Source: a bacterium
Lineage (GTDB): Bacteria; Hydrothermota; UBA3073; JACQXS01; JAQTXJ01
Assembly: GCA_028688815.1 (NCBI GenBank)
Contig: JAQTXJ010000020.1
Coordinates: forward strand, 1-38,249
Length of the DNA: 38,249 nucleotides
Direction: 5' to 3'
Below are positions 13,619 through 23,098 of the stretch, in pieces. Position 1 is the first letter of the stretch; each line of letters begins with the position of its first letter. A program made the position numbers and the translations under genes. The notes beneath the pieces are model-generated. The model was not told the DNA's origin. It saw only the letters and a list, made by a program, of their open reading frames with translations, and searched no databases.

Positions 13619-15690
13619 ACATCAAAACCGTTCATATGGATATAGTAGGAAATTGTAACTTACGTTGTCCTTCCTGTCCAAGAGGAAAAGGGAAAATCAT
13701 AAATGATAAAACGTTACCGTTTATGAGTCTAAATTTGTTCAAAAAGATAGTTTCAAAACTTAGAAATGACTACCCACAAGTTAAAGATATTGACATATAT
13801 AATTGGGGCGAGCCACTCTTGCACCCTAATCTTGTTGAACTGATTAGTTTTGCAAAATCTTTGCAATTTGAGGTTAATATCAGCAGTAATTTAAATAAGA
13901 CGGTTGATTTTTATGAAATTATGCAATATAACCCCAAAAACTTCTGTATAAGTCTTTCGGGTTGGTATCAAAATACTTACAATCGTTTTCACGCGGGAGG
14001 TAATATTGAGAAAGTGAAAAGGAATATGCAACTTTTATCCTTAGCAAAAGAACAAGCAGGTGCAACTACGAATGTGTATATATATTATCATAAATATAGA
14101 ACTAATCTCGTGGAGATGAAATTGGTGGAGAAGTATGCGAAAGATTTGGGCTTTGGCTTTGTGACCTATTACGCAAAACATATGGTATTTGAGGAGCTTA
14201 TAGCTCTTGCCGATAACTTTATGGGGAAAAATAAAGATGAATTCATAACCTCTGAATATTTATTACCTGTGTTGCCCGCTATGGAGATTGCGAAAAAATA
14301 CATGATGCCTTGTCCCTTACTTTACAATCAAATTGCATTTACTTACAAAGGCGAAGTTCTTCAGTGTTGTGGGACCTTTGAGCCGGAAGGCATAGTTGGA
14401 AATTATCTTGATATGAATACAGACGAGATAGCAAAAAAGCGGATATCTAATCCTATATGTTCATCCTGTATATCTTACGGTGTGAGTTCTTATAGTTGCC
14501 AAATACCCGGGTTGATGGAAGAATATGATGAATTGGTAAATAACTTACAAAAAAACAGAAACGAACAGGTACTGCAAATTTGTGAAAAGGATAATGTTGG
14601 TAAGGTAACTCATAAAATTAAACAAAAAGGAGTTCAAAACAAATTAAAAATGGAATCTACAGGAGAAAGATTAGTCCCGGATACTCCGGAGAGAGAAAGT
14701 TTATTTTTTGAACATATTACGCGGTATATGTTTGCCAGTCAATATGTGAAAGGTAAGACAGTATTTGATGCAGGTTGCGGATGTGGATATGGTTCGTATC
14801 ACCTTTTAAAAAGTGGTGCGAAAAAAGTTACCGGAATCGATATTTCCAAAGAAACAATAGAATATTGCAAATCTCATTATGAAAATGAAAATCTGGAGTT
14901 TAAAGTAATGAATGCTGAAAAACTGTCTTTCCCGGACAAAGTATTTGATGTTGTGGTGTCTTTTGAAGTAGTAGAGCATTTGGAAAACCCTGAAATGTAT
15001 TTATCAGAAATAAAAAGAGTATTAAAACCGGATGGAATATTGGTAATTTCTACTCCTAATAAGAAAATTTATACGGATGCCGTTGAAGACTGGAAAAATC
15101 CTTTTCATCTTCATGAGTATTATATTGATGAATTTGAGGTTTTTCTAAAAAAATATTTTACCGAAATAATTTTTTGGGGGCAGGACTATTTTGAAGGGAT
15201 GATCATAGAAAAGCAGTTTTTAGAAAAGAATAAGGGGACTCAAACAACAGGTTTTAAGGTTCTTCCGATGCATACGCAGCCTACGTGGAAAGATTCGCTT
15301 GAGAAAATTCAAGCATTTGAAAAGTTTATTTATATTATTGCTGTGTGTGGAAAAGTTGAAGAACAAAATGTTTCAATGAATCATTTAATATATGGATTCC
15401 CACTAAAATATATAGAAGAAAAGAACAATAAATCAAAAGAGCGTGTGCAAAATGAATCTTCCCAAGAAACAAGTAAAATTATTCAAGAACACGAAAGTAT
15501 TATTCGAGCTAAAGAGGACATTATTAAGGAAAAAGATAAAACTATTGACGAACTTAAAGCAAAGGGAAGAGAAACGGTACAAAACGAATTAGATACTATG
15601 GCGAAATTTCAAACATATATTAAAAGATTGAAAGAATTGTACGAGAAACAAATAATGTTGTTAGAAGAAGAAATAAAAAAAAAGAAATGA
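13594..15690 (+). CDS. Radical SAM/SPASM protein fused to a SAM methyltransferase and a coiled coil
   Basis: The 698-residue protein has three parts. First, residues about 10-330 form a radical SAM domain with the [4Fe-4S] motif C21-x3-C25-x2-C28 (NCNLRCPSC), NWGEPLLHP as the GGEP-equivalent, and a SPASM-like tail (CPLLYNQIAFTYKGEVLQCC, then CSSC). Second, from residue 353 runs a class I methyltransferase that starts MESTGERLVP, as free-standing family members do, with SAM loop VFDAGCGCGYGSYHLL and VVVSFEVVEHLENPEMYL. Third, residues about 610-698 are a highly charged coiled coil. A leftover AAAGGAG before codon 353 suggests a recent fusion of two genes. The start at 13594 has GGGAGG nine bases upstream. 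It probably carries out a radical modification plus a methylation on the same substrate; both reactions are inferred only from domain types. Confidence 0.88.
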   Translation: MQESFTPMNIKTVHMDIVGNCNLRCPSCPRGKGKIINDKTLPFMSLNLFKKIVSKLRNDYPQVKDIDIYNWGEPLLHPNLVELISFAKSLQFEVNISSNLNKTVDFYEIMQYNPKNFCISLSGWYQNTYNRFHAGGNIEKVKRNMQLLSLAKEQAGATTNVYIYYHKYRTNLVEMKLVEKYAKDLGFGFVTYYAKHMVFEELIALADNFMGKNKDEFITSEYLLPVLPAMEIAKKYMMPCPLLYNQIAFTYKGEVLQCCGTFEPEGIVGNYLDMNTDEIAKKRISNPICSSCISYGVSSYSCQIPGLMEEYDELVNNLQKNRNEQVLQICEKDNVGKVTHKIKQKGVQNKLKMESTGERLVPDTPERESLFFEHITRYMFASQYVKGKTVFDAGCGCGYGSYHLLKSGAKKVTGIDISKETIEYCKSHYENENLEFKVMNAEKLSFPDKVFDVVVSFEVVEHLENPEMYLSEIKRVLKPDGILVISTPNKKIYTDAVEDWKNPFHLHEYYIDEFEVFLKKYFTEIIFWGQDYFEGMIIEKQFLEKNKGTQTTGFKVLPMHTQPTWKDSLEKIQAFEKFIYIIAVCGKVEEQNVSMNHLIYGFPLKYIEEKNNKSKERVQNESSQETSKIIQEHESIIRAKEDIIKEKDKTIDELKAKGRETVQNELDTMAKFQTYIKRLKELYEKQIMLLEEEIKKKK

Positions 15691-15741
15691 AAAAAGAAAA
15701 AATTATTTTACAAACAAAATAAGCCATAAAAGAATTCTATA

Positions 15742-16944
15742 ATGACATTTTCTGATAAAATAACTAAAATCCGTCAATTAATTACAACCGGAAAAACAGA
15801 AGAAGCAACAGTTAACTTAGAAGCCCTTCTTAAATTGTACCCAGATATTAAAGAACTGTATCCAATGATATGTAAACTTTACATTAACGTTAAAAAGTTT
15901 GATATTCCAACAGAATGGGTAAAAAAAGCGATTGAAGTCGAGAGGGGATTAGAAAATATATTGAAAAATTTTGGCTATAATGAATGTGGAAATATGGGAT
16001 TTTCAAAAAGAATAATTATAGTTCAACAACTGATAGAAAAAAACAATATAGAAGAAGCCATAACAAGATTAAAAGCCCTTTGCGTTAAGTATCCTGAACG
16101 AAAAGAATTGTATATTATTTTATACGAACTTTATGTTCGTACTAGCAATATAGAAAAAGCTATAGATTGTCTTAAAACAAATAAAACGCCTTATTGTAAT
16201 GTTTGTGGTAGCCCAAAAGGGTTCTTGGATTCTGACCTTGCACTAAAAGAGCTTATCAATACTGTATGTTGTGAGTATAACAATAAAGCTAAACTGCTGG
16301 AATATCGGAGACAGGGATTAAATTGTTTAAATTGTAGTTCTAATAGTAGGGATAGAATGCTAGTATATCAACTTGCGGAATGTTTAGGCAAAGAAGATGA
16401 ACCAATGGTATTCTGGACGCCAAACAAAAAACTTAAAATTCTTGAAATAAGTGGTGGAAGACCCCGTTGTAAAATTTTAGAACAGAAGTTTGATTATTTA
16501 GATACGGAGTATATACCGGAAAAAGTCGAGGAGAATATAAATTCCTGTAAATATGTGGATGTTCAGAATCTGCCTTTTTCTTCGAATTCTTTTGATATTG
16601 TTATCGCAGCAGATGTTTTTGAGCATGTTAGATTGGATGATAAGGGATATTGCGAGATATTTAGAGTGCTTAAAAGGTTCGGCAAATTTTTCCTTTCATT
16701 ACCAATACCGATAGAAAGTCCAGCAAAAACCACAATTATACGAGTCAAACCGGAAGGAGAAAAAGATGTTTATCTTTTACCGTCTGTATATCATGGAGGA
16801 CACACATTAGTTTATAGAGATTATGGAATGGATTTATTAGAAAAACTTAAAAAATTTGGTTTTACTGTAGATTATAAAAAAAGCGAAATTAAAGAACATA
16901 AGATTTCCAAACAACATTTTATTGTATGCAGCAAAAATTTGTAA
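15742..16944 (+). CDS. TPR-module methyltransferase with zinc-ribbon-like cysteines
   Basis: The protein has 400 residues. Residues 1-75 form a TPR-like module (SDKITKIRQLITTGKTEEA, then a second helix pair ending ELYPMICKLY). From residue 85 a second copy follows (MGFSKRIIIVQQLIEKNNIEEAITRLKAL). A cysteine region (CNVCGS near 151, CLNCSS near 196) follows, then a degenerate class I methyltransferase domain: KILEISGGRPRCKIL as motif I, VDVQNLPFSSNSFDIVIAADVFEHVRLDDKG, and LKRFGKFFLSLPIPI. The first-motif glycines are changed, so the SAM site may be atypical. It lies 51 bp after the radical SAM fusion gene. Its 5' leader resembles that of the next gene, which has the same N-terminal module, pointing to duplication. 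Confidence 0.82.
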   Translation: MTFSDKITKIRQLITTGKTEEATVNLEALLKLYPDIKELYPMICKLYINVKKFDIPTEWVKKAIEVERGLENILKNFGYNECGNMGFSKRIIIVQQLIEKNNIEEAITRLKALCVKYPERKELYIILYELYVRTSNIEKAIDCLKTNKTPYCNVCGSPKGFLDSDLALKELINTVCCEYNNKAKLLEYRRQGLNCLNCSSNSRDRMLVYQLAECLGKEDEPMVFWTPNKKLKILEISGGRPRCKILEQKFDYLDTEYIPEKVEENINSCKYVDVQNLPFSSNSFDIVIAADVFEHVRLDDKGYCEIFRVLKRFGKFFLSLPIPIESPAKTTIIRVKPEGEKDVYLLPSVYHGGHTLVYRDYGMDLLEKLKKFGFTVDYKKSEIKEHKISKQHFIVCSKNL

Positions 16945-17003
16945 AAGAAGAAATGAAAGAAAAGAATTGTTATACAAATAATAAGCCATAAGGAAAAAGT
17001 GTA

Positions 17004-18128
17004 ATGCCAGTTTCTGATAAAATAAATCATATCCGTCAATTAGAGAATAGTGGAAAGTTGGCAGAAGCAATACTCAGATTAGAAAGTTTAATAGAGGCTC
17101 ATCCTGAGATGGATGAGTTATATCCGATGGTATGCAAGCTATATGTTAAAGTGGGGAAAGTAGATGTCTCTCCGGAATGGATAATGAAAGCAATGAAAGT
17201 AGATAAAGGTTTTGAAAAATGGCTTAACGAAATGAGCCAAACTCAAGACATTGAATGTACAGAAGAACCACATTCCAGAAACGTTGAATATATTAATTGT
17301 GACTTTTGTGGAGAAAACGATTACGAAATAGTATATCAGGAAAATCCTTCCAATGTGGTGAAATGTAAATCTTGCGGGCTTGTATCTTTTAACCCTCAAC
17401 CATCTGAGGATGACCTGAAAAATTACTATAACATTTTTCATGATGAGAGTATATCTAATATAGATAGTAATATTTTACCCAGAATTTTATCCAGAAAGGG
17501 ACAATTGAAAGAAATTGAACAATATATAACCAATAAAGGAAAAATATTAGATATAGGATGTGCAAATGGCGAGTTTCTAAAAGCCGCTCAGGAAGAGGGG
17601 TGGAAAGTGAAAGGATTTGAGACCTGTCCTGAAACTGCAAATTATGCCATTGAGAAACTTGGATTGGATGTAGTTATTGGAAGCAATTTTGTTGACGCGG
17701 GGTTTTCTGCTAATGAATTTGACGTAATTACTATGCAACATGTGATTGAACACCTGAAAAACCCATTGTCAACATTGAAAGAAGTGCACAAAGCTATTAA
17801 ATCTAATGGTCTGTTATGGATTAGCACTCCTAACTTTGATTCTTTTATGGCAAAGGCGCAGGGGATAAGATGGGAATGGAAAGCGTGGCCTAATCATTTA
17901 TATTACTTTACTCCGAATACTATGCGAAAATATCTTGAGAAAACGGGTTTTGAAATCCTGAAATTGTATGCCAGAAGCGCTGGAGGTTCCATTGAGACTT
18001 ACATTAAGCTTATTCAAGAGCGATTATTCATAGATGACTCCAAAACTGCTTTGCAAGTTATAGAATATTTAGATAAACTTGACATTAATATGGGATTTGA
18101 AATGGTTGCTATTGCAAAGAAATTATGA
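17004..18128 (+). CDS. TPR-module class I SAM methyltransferase with zinc ribbon
   Basis: The protein has 374 residues. Residues 1-75 are the recurrent TPR-like module (SDKINHIRQLENSGKLAEAILRLESLIEAHPE). Residues about 98-130 hold a rubredoxin-like zinc ribbon (CDFCGENDYEIVY, then CKSCGLVSFNPQP), common in methyltransferases that act on sugars or polyketides. From residue about 175 comes the methyltransferase: GKILDIGCANGEFLKAAQEEGW (motif I), MQHVIEHLKNPLSTL and GLLWISTPN. The likely role is C- or O-methylation of a sugar or peptide. Four bases overlap with the next gene (ATGA), so translation is coupled to the giant radical SAM protein. The start is supported by alignment with the N-termini at 15742 and 30835. 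Confidence 0.9.
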   Translation: MPVSDKINHIRQLENSGKLAEAILRLESLIEAHPEMDELYPMVCKLYVKVGKVDVSPEWIMKAMKVDKGFEKWLNEMSQTQDIECTEEPHSRNVEYINCDFCGENDYEIVYQENPSNVVKCKSCGLVSFNPQPSEDDLKNYYNIFHDESISNIDSNILPRILSRKGQLKEIEQYITNKGKILDIGCANGEFLKAAQEEGWKVKGFETCPETANYAIEKLGLDVVIGSNFVDAGFSANEFDVITMQHVIEHLKNPLSTLKEVHKAIKSNGLLWISTPNFDSFMAKAQGIRWEWKAWPNHLYYFTPNTMRKYLEKTGFEILKLYARSAGGSIETYIKLIQERLFIDDSKTALQVIEYLDKLDINMGFEMVAIAKKL

Positions 18129-21100
18129 AAATAGCATTAATCCAGACACCGGCATGGGGAAGACAGAGTCCTCCTTTTGCTATAGCTTGTTTATCTGCTT
18201 ATTTGAAATCATATGGTTATGAAGTTTATAAAAGGGATATTAATATTGAATTGTATGATGAATTTAAGGATACTAAATATGCAGATACGTGGACGTTGAA
18301 CGAAGGATTTTGGGGAGATATCCAATTAGTAAGCGATTTTGTAAAGACTCATAAGAAATTAATAGATAGATATGTGGATGAAATTTTGGAATCAGGTTCT
18401 AAAATAATTGGTTTTACAATACTATGGTCTACGGAACAAATGAGTTTGACTTTGGCGTCCGAAATTAAAAAGAAAGATCCGAGCAGGATTATCGTTTTTG
18501 GTGGTCCCCAGGCATCAAGAGGCGTAAGGGGAGAAGAATTTGTTTTGAGACATGAAGTGGATTTTGTAGTTCACGGGGAAGGGGAAGAAACTTTGTATGA
18601 GTTGGTTAAAGCTATTGAAAAAGGAAAAGCGTTTGAACCAATAAAAGGCGTACTATTTGCTAAGAATGGAAAAGTTTATTATGGTGGAGACAGACCTCTA
18701 ATCGCAGACCTCAATTCTTTGCCTTATGCCGATTTTTCTGATTTTCTGTTTGAATTATATAAAGAGCCCGTAATGTTGCCGGCTACAACTTCAAGAGGGT
18801 GTCCGAATAATTGTGTTTACTGTGATGAAAAAGTGTTTTGGTATAAGTTTAGAAGCAGGACAGGGGAGAAAATTTTTGAAGAAGTAAAATACCAGATTTC
18901 TAAATATAACATAAAAAAAATTGAATTTACTGATTCTTTGGTAAACGGTAATGTTAAAGCACTTGAAAAATTTTGTGATCTCGTAATAGAAAACAATCTC
19001 GGTATTGAATGGATGGGACAAGCAACCGTTCGTCCGGAAATGACATTTGAATTATTGCAGAAAATTCATAATTCAGGATGTTTTCATCTTTGTTTCGGTA
19101 TGGAGCATTCTTCAAAGAAACAATTACTTAAAATGGGAAAAATATTGTGCAAGAATGCCGATTTTGATAAATTTATCAAAGATTGTTACAAAGCGCAATT
19201 GGCAATAGGATTGAATTGGATGTTCGGCTTCCCGGGAGATACGGAAGAAGACTTTCAAGCTGATTTGGATTTTTTTACAAGAAATGCGGACTATCTACGA
19301 CCTTGCTGTTCCGTTAATCCCAGTCTTGGTTTTTGTGGGTTTACAACCGGTTGTTATGCATATTCTCATCCCGAAGAATTCAACATAGAAGTAAGCGATA
19401 ACGCTGTTTACTGGAAGACTAAAGATGGAAACAATAATTATGTAATTCGTTTAAATAGATTTCAAAAATTTACCAGCCACCTCGAGTCATTGGGTATAGT
19501 ATTAGGTTTCAAACAACTGCCGAATGAGAATAAACTCATAGGCGATTATTATTTTTGTGAAAAGGAATATCAAGAAGCGGCTAAGTTTTATGAAAAATCT
19601 TTAATTAAAGAAACATTTAATACTGAAATGTTTAATAAACTTTCTGCTATATATGCGGAACTTAACAAGAAAAATAAAATTATAGACAAGTATATTAAGC
19701 TTGAAAAAAGCTGTAAAATTAAAGATAATAATCAGAAAATAGAGGTAAGAAATATTATGAAAAAACATTTTCCGTCTTTATCGGACGAAAGTCTTAAAAA
19801 TAAAATTATGGACGCGGATGTTGTGCTTGTTCAAGCTCCGGCATGGGGAATAAGTACTCCGCCTCTGGCATTAGCCAGCTTGACTGCTTATATGAGACAT
19901 AAAGATTATAAAGTTCTTGCTTTAGATTTAAATATAGAACTTTATAAATCGAGAACAGGTAAATATAGAGATGTTTGGGAATTAGAAAAATCGCTTTCAT
20001 TCTGGAATAATCCGTCTATAGTAAATGAATTTGCGGAATATCATAAGAAGTATTTAGATGACCAGATAGATATAATATTAGGTAGTGGAGCAAAAGTTGT
20101 TGGATTTTCAATATATTTCTCTTCACTCTATATTAGTCTTTATCTGGCAAAACAAATTAAGAAAAAGAACAACAAAATAATTATTGTATTCGGTGGACCT
20201 CATGTAAGCAGGGACTTAGCAGGGAAAACAATTGTTAAAGACGAAAATGTAGATTTTATAGTTCAGGGAGAAGGCGAAGTTACTTTAGAAGAGATTGTTA
20301 AAAATCCAAAAGTAGATTTTTGTGAAGGGACACTTATCTGCAAAAATGGAGAAGTGGTTGATTGCGGGGATAGAGAGTTAATTAAAGATATTAATTCTTT
20401 GCCAATGCCGGATTTTTCAGATTATGATTTTAATGATTATAAAGAACCATTTAAAATTCCAATTATCTCCAGCAGGGGATGTTGTAATAAATGTATTTAT
20501 TGCAATGAACGTCCTTTCTGGAAAAGATTCCGATTCAGAACGGCAGAAAATATGTATAAGGAAATGTTGTATCAATTGGAAAAACATCCGAAAGGAAGCT
20601 TCTTTGATTTCCAGGATAGTTTAGTAAATGGAAGCGTTAAAGAGTTGGAAAAACTTGCTGACTTCATAATAAAAGATGGGCTGAAAATTCAGTGGAGCGG
20701 CCAGGCAATTATGAGAAAAGATATGACTTATGAACTCCTACTGAAATTAAAACAATCAGGGTGTGTAGCATTAGGCTACGGAATGGAAACTGCTTCAGTT
20801 CCTTTAATGTTAAAGGCGGGAAAATTATTGGCAAAAGATATTTCTCCCGAAAAAATAGTAAGAGATGGCTATAAAGCAGGTGTTAGTTGTGCGGTTAATT
20901 TTATGTTTGGTTTGCCCGGGGAAACAGAAGAAGATTTCAGAGAGACGCTTAAATTTTTAAGAAGAAATAAAGACTATATTGGCACGATTAATCCTTGTCC
21001 TGCATTTTGCAGCTTTGCGCCCGGGACTTATGCTTATGACCATCAGGGAGAATTTGATATTGATTTTAGTAAGGGAGGCGAGTATTGGGAATCAAAAGAT

Positions 21101-23098
21101 GGTTCCAATACCTATTTAATCCGTTTACGGCGATTTGAAGAGTTATGTCAACTTGCGTGGGATTTGAAAATCCCGAGCGTTTATCCTGCTCCGAAATTAT
21201 TAAACAGAAATGAGCTTATCGGTAATTACTACTTTAATACGGGAAAACCGGAAAAAGCAATTCCATATTTTATTAATTCCATAGAAAAAGAATCCCGAAA
21301 TATCTCTATTATTCAAAACCTTGCATCTTGCTATCAAAAAATCGGCTTACAAGATTTATATGAAGAATGTTTAAAGGAAATTAAAGAATGGGGAACAGGG
21401 AAAGATACAAAAACTAACGAAAAAGTTCCGGCTGTAACGGGAATCGACAAAGAAATAAATGAAGCGGAAAACTTTATAAACTCAGGAGATTACGAAAATG
21501 CAATTTTAAAATTGGAAAATATTTTATCCGCACATCCAGAGTCAACAAAAGTTTATTCAATTCTATGTAAATTATATTTTAATACCGGGAAGTTGGATTT
21601 TCCTAAAGAATTGCTTCAAAAAACATTAAGCATTGACCCCGATTTGAAAAAATGGGTTGTTGAACTCGGTAAAAGATGGGTATCCGAAAAAAAATTACAG
21701 GAGGCCTGTTTATTATTTGTGAAATTATTGTCTTGCGTTCCGGATGATTATGAAATCTGGGATATTACAGGTGTATCAATGGTTTCTGTAGGTAAGTTTC
21801 AAGACGGGGAAAGTTGTTTCAAAAAATCCATTTCAATTAAACCGGATTACATTGATGCGTATGTTAATATGGGATACTTATGCAAAATGCAAGGCAAGAT
21901 AGATGAAGCGATTGCATATCTGCGTAAAGCGCAAAATATAGACCCTTCTTTAATAAATCTGTATTATGAGATAGAAGACTTGCACAAAGAGCATAATATT
22001 AAAGGGTATCCATTTAAGTATCTTTTAGAGAGTATTAACAACACTATTCAAAAAGGAATTCCCAAAATAGATAATACAATAAATCTGGGAAAAGGCCCTG
22101 AAGAACTTCATATGGAATTAACTTACAGGTGTAATTGTAAATGCACTTTTTGTGATTTGTGGGATAAATACAGTAAATTCCCGGAGTTAGAGAAAAAACA
22201 ATTAACACTTGAAGAAATTCAGAAGTTTATCGGAGATTCCAAATATCTTAAAAATGTTAAATCTATAGTCCTTTCCGGCGGAGAACCTTTTTTGAGAAAA
22301 GATTTTGTAGAAATATGCGGTTGCTTAACAAAACATTTGCCGGAAGCAAGTATTGGGATTTTGACGAATAGCATGGATGCCAATTTAACAATGAAAAAAC
22401 TTGTGGAAGTAAAAGGGAAGTATGATCCAAAATCTATCTGGCTGGGGTCTTCTCTTGACGGCTTATTTGAAAAACATAATGAAATCAGGGGCAGAAAGGA
22501 TGCATTTAACAATTTAGTCCGAACAATAACCAATGTGCAGAAAGAATTTGAAGATATCCATTACAATATTAATTTTACGGTTACGCCTGAAAACTATACG
22601 GAATTATTACCTGTTTATGAATTTGTAAATAAACTTAATTGTATATTCTCAGCTCAATTCGTATTACCGCCGGACCCGAAATGGAGTAAGGAAAAGTTAT
22701 TGGAAGTTCAAGGCATAATCGAAATAATACTTAAAAAGATGATTGATGCAAAAAGAACGACATCAATTACTAGCGACATAGGGTTACTTGCACAATTATA
22801 TTTCTGGTCGAATTTAGTTGAATATCAATTACATCCTACCAGAGTTTTTAAGAAGTGTATGGCAGGAGTGCATTTTGCTATGTTTAATCCTCAAGGAGAC
22901 CTTTTTTTCTGTCCGATAAATAAACAGATGTTAGTCGGGAATGTTAAAGATACTCCTTTTGATAAACTATGGGAATCGTCCAAAGCAACTAAGATTCGGG
23001 ATTTTATGAACAGCGGGAAATGCCATTGCTGGCTTTTGTGTACCATTATGCCACAAATAGGAGAGGCATTTCTAAAAGGAAGGGGCAATGAAAATTAA
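18125..23098 (+). CDS. Giant protein with two B12-binding radical SAM units, TPRs and a third radical SAM/SPASM domain
   Basis: The 1657-residue protein contains, in order: (1) a B12-binding domain (1-170, ALIQTPAWGRQSPPFAIACL, IVFGGPQASRG), radical SAM with C226-x3-C230-x2-C233, and a TPR-like tail (about 460-505); (2) a second, paralogous copy from residue 562 (VLVQAPAWGISTPPLALASL, IVFGGPHVSRD), with C786-x3-C790-x2-C793 and a TPR-like pair near 1030-1075; (3) TPR repeats (about 1105-1290), whose first matches the module that starts the neighbouring methyltransferases; (4) a third radical SAM domain with C1336-x3-C1340-x2-C1343, VLSGGEPFLR and a SPASM-like cysteine tail (CHCWLLC at the end). 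B12-binding radical SAM enzymes often methylate unreactive carbons. Three clusters in one chain is exceptional. The frame is intact throughout. It overlaps the genes on both sides (4 and 11 bp). Confidence 0.9.
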   Translation: MKIALIQTPAWGRQSPPFAIACLSAYLKSYGYEVYKRDINIELYDEFKDTKYADTWTLNEGFWGDIQLVSDFVKTHKKLIDRYVDEILESGSKIIGFTILWSTEQMSLTLASEIKKKDPSRIIVFGGPQASRGVRGEEFVLRHEVDFVVHGEGEETLYELVKAIEKGKAFEPIKGVLFAKNGKVYYGGDRPLIADLNSLPYADFSDFLFELYKEPVMLPATTSRGCPNNCVYCDEKVFWYKFRSRTGEKIFEEVKYQISKYNIKKIEFTDSLVNGNVKALEKFCDLVIENNLGIEWMGQATVRPEMTFELLQKIHNSGCFHLCFGMEHSSKKQLLKMGKILCKNADFDKFIKDCYKAQLAIGLNWMFGFPGDTEEDFQADLDFFTRNADYLRPCCSVNPSLGFCGFTTGCYAYSHPEEFNIEVSDNAVYWKTKDGNNNYVIRLNRFQKFTSHLESLGIVLGFKQLPNENKLIGDYYFCEKEYQEAAKFYEKSLIKETFNTEMFNKLSAIYAELNKKNKIIDKYIKLEKSCKIKDNNQKIEVRNIMKKHFPSLSDESLKNKIMDADVVLVQAPAWGISTPPLALASLTAYMRHKDYKVLALDLNIELYKSRTGKYRDVWELEKSLSFWNNPSIVNEFAEYHKKYLDDQIDIILGSGAKVVGFSIYFSSLYISLYLAKQIKKKNNKIIIVFGGPHVSRDLAGKTIVKDENVDFIVQGEGEVTLEEIVKNPKVDFCEGTLICKNGEVVDCGDRELIKDINSLPMPDFSDYDFNDYKEPFKIPIISSRGCCNKCIYCNERPFWKRFRFRTAENMYKEMLYQLEKHPKGSFFDFQDSLVNGSVKELEKLADFIIKDGLKIQWSGQAIMRKDMTYELLLKLKQSGCVALGYGMETASVPLMLKAGKLLAKDISPEKIVRDGYKAGVSCAVNFMFGLPGETEEDFRETLKFLRRNKDYIGTINPCPAFCSFAPGTYAYDHQGEFDIDFSKGGEYWESKDGSNTYLIRLRRFEELCQLAWDLKIPSVYPAPKLLNRNELIGNYYFNTGKPEKAIPYFINSIEKESRNISIIQNLASCYQKIGLQDLYEECLKEIKEWGTGKDTKTNEKVPAVTGIDKEINEAENFINSGDYENAILKLENILSAHPESTKVYSILCKLYFNTGKLDFPKELLQKTLSIDPDLKKWVVELGKRWVSEKKLQEACLLFVKLLSCVPDDYEIWDITGVSMVSVGKFQDGESCFKKSISIKPDYIDAYVNMGYLCKMQGKIDEAIAYLRKAQNIDPSLINLYYEIEDLHKEHNIKGYPFKYLLESINNTIQKGIPKIDNTINLGKGPEELHMELTYRCNCKCTFCDLWDKYSKFPELEKKQLTLEEIQKFIGDSKYLKNVKSIVLSGGEPFLRKDFVEICGCLTKHLPEASIGILTNSMDANLTMKKLVEVKGKYDPKSIWLGSSLDGLFEKHNEIRGRKDAFNNLVRTITNVQKEFEDIHYNINFTVTPENYTELLPVYEFVNKLNCIFSAQFVLPPDPKWSKEKLLEVQGIIEIILKKMIDAKRTTSITSDIGLLAQLYFWSNLVEYQLHPTRVFKKCMAGVHFAMFNPQGDLFFCPINKQMLVGNVKDTPFDKLWESSKATKIRDFMNSGKCHCWLLCTIMPQIGEAFLKGRGNEN

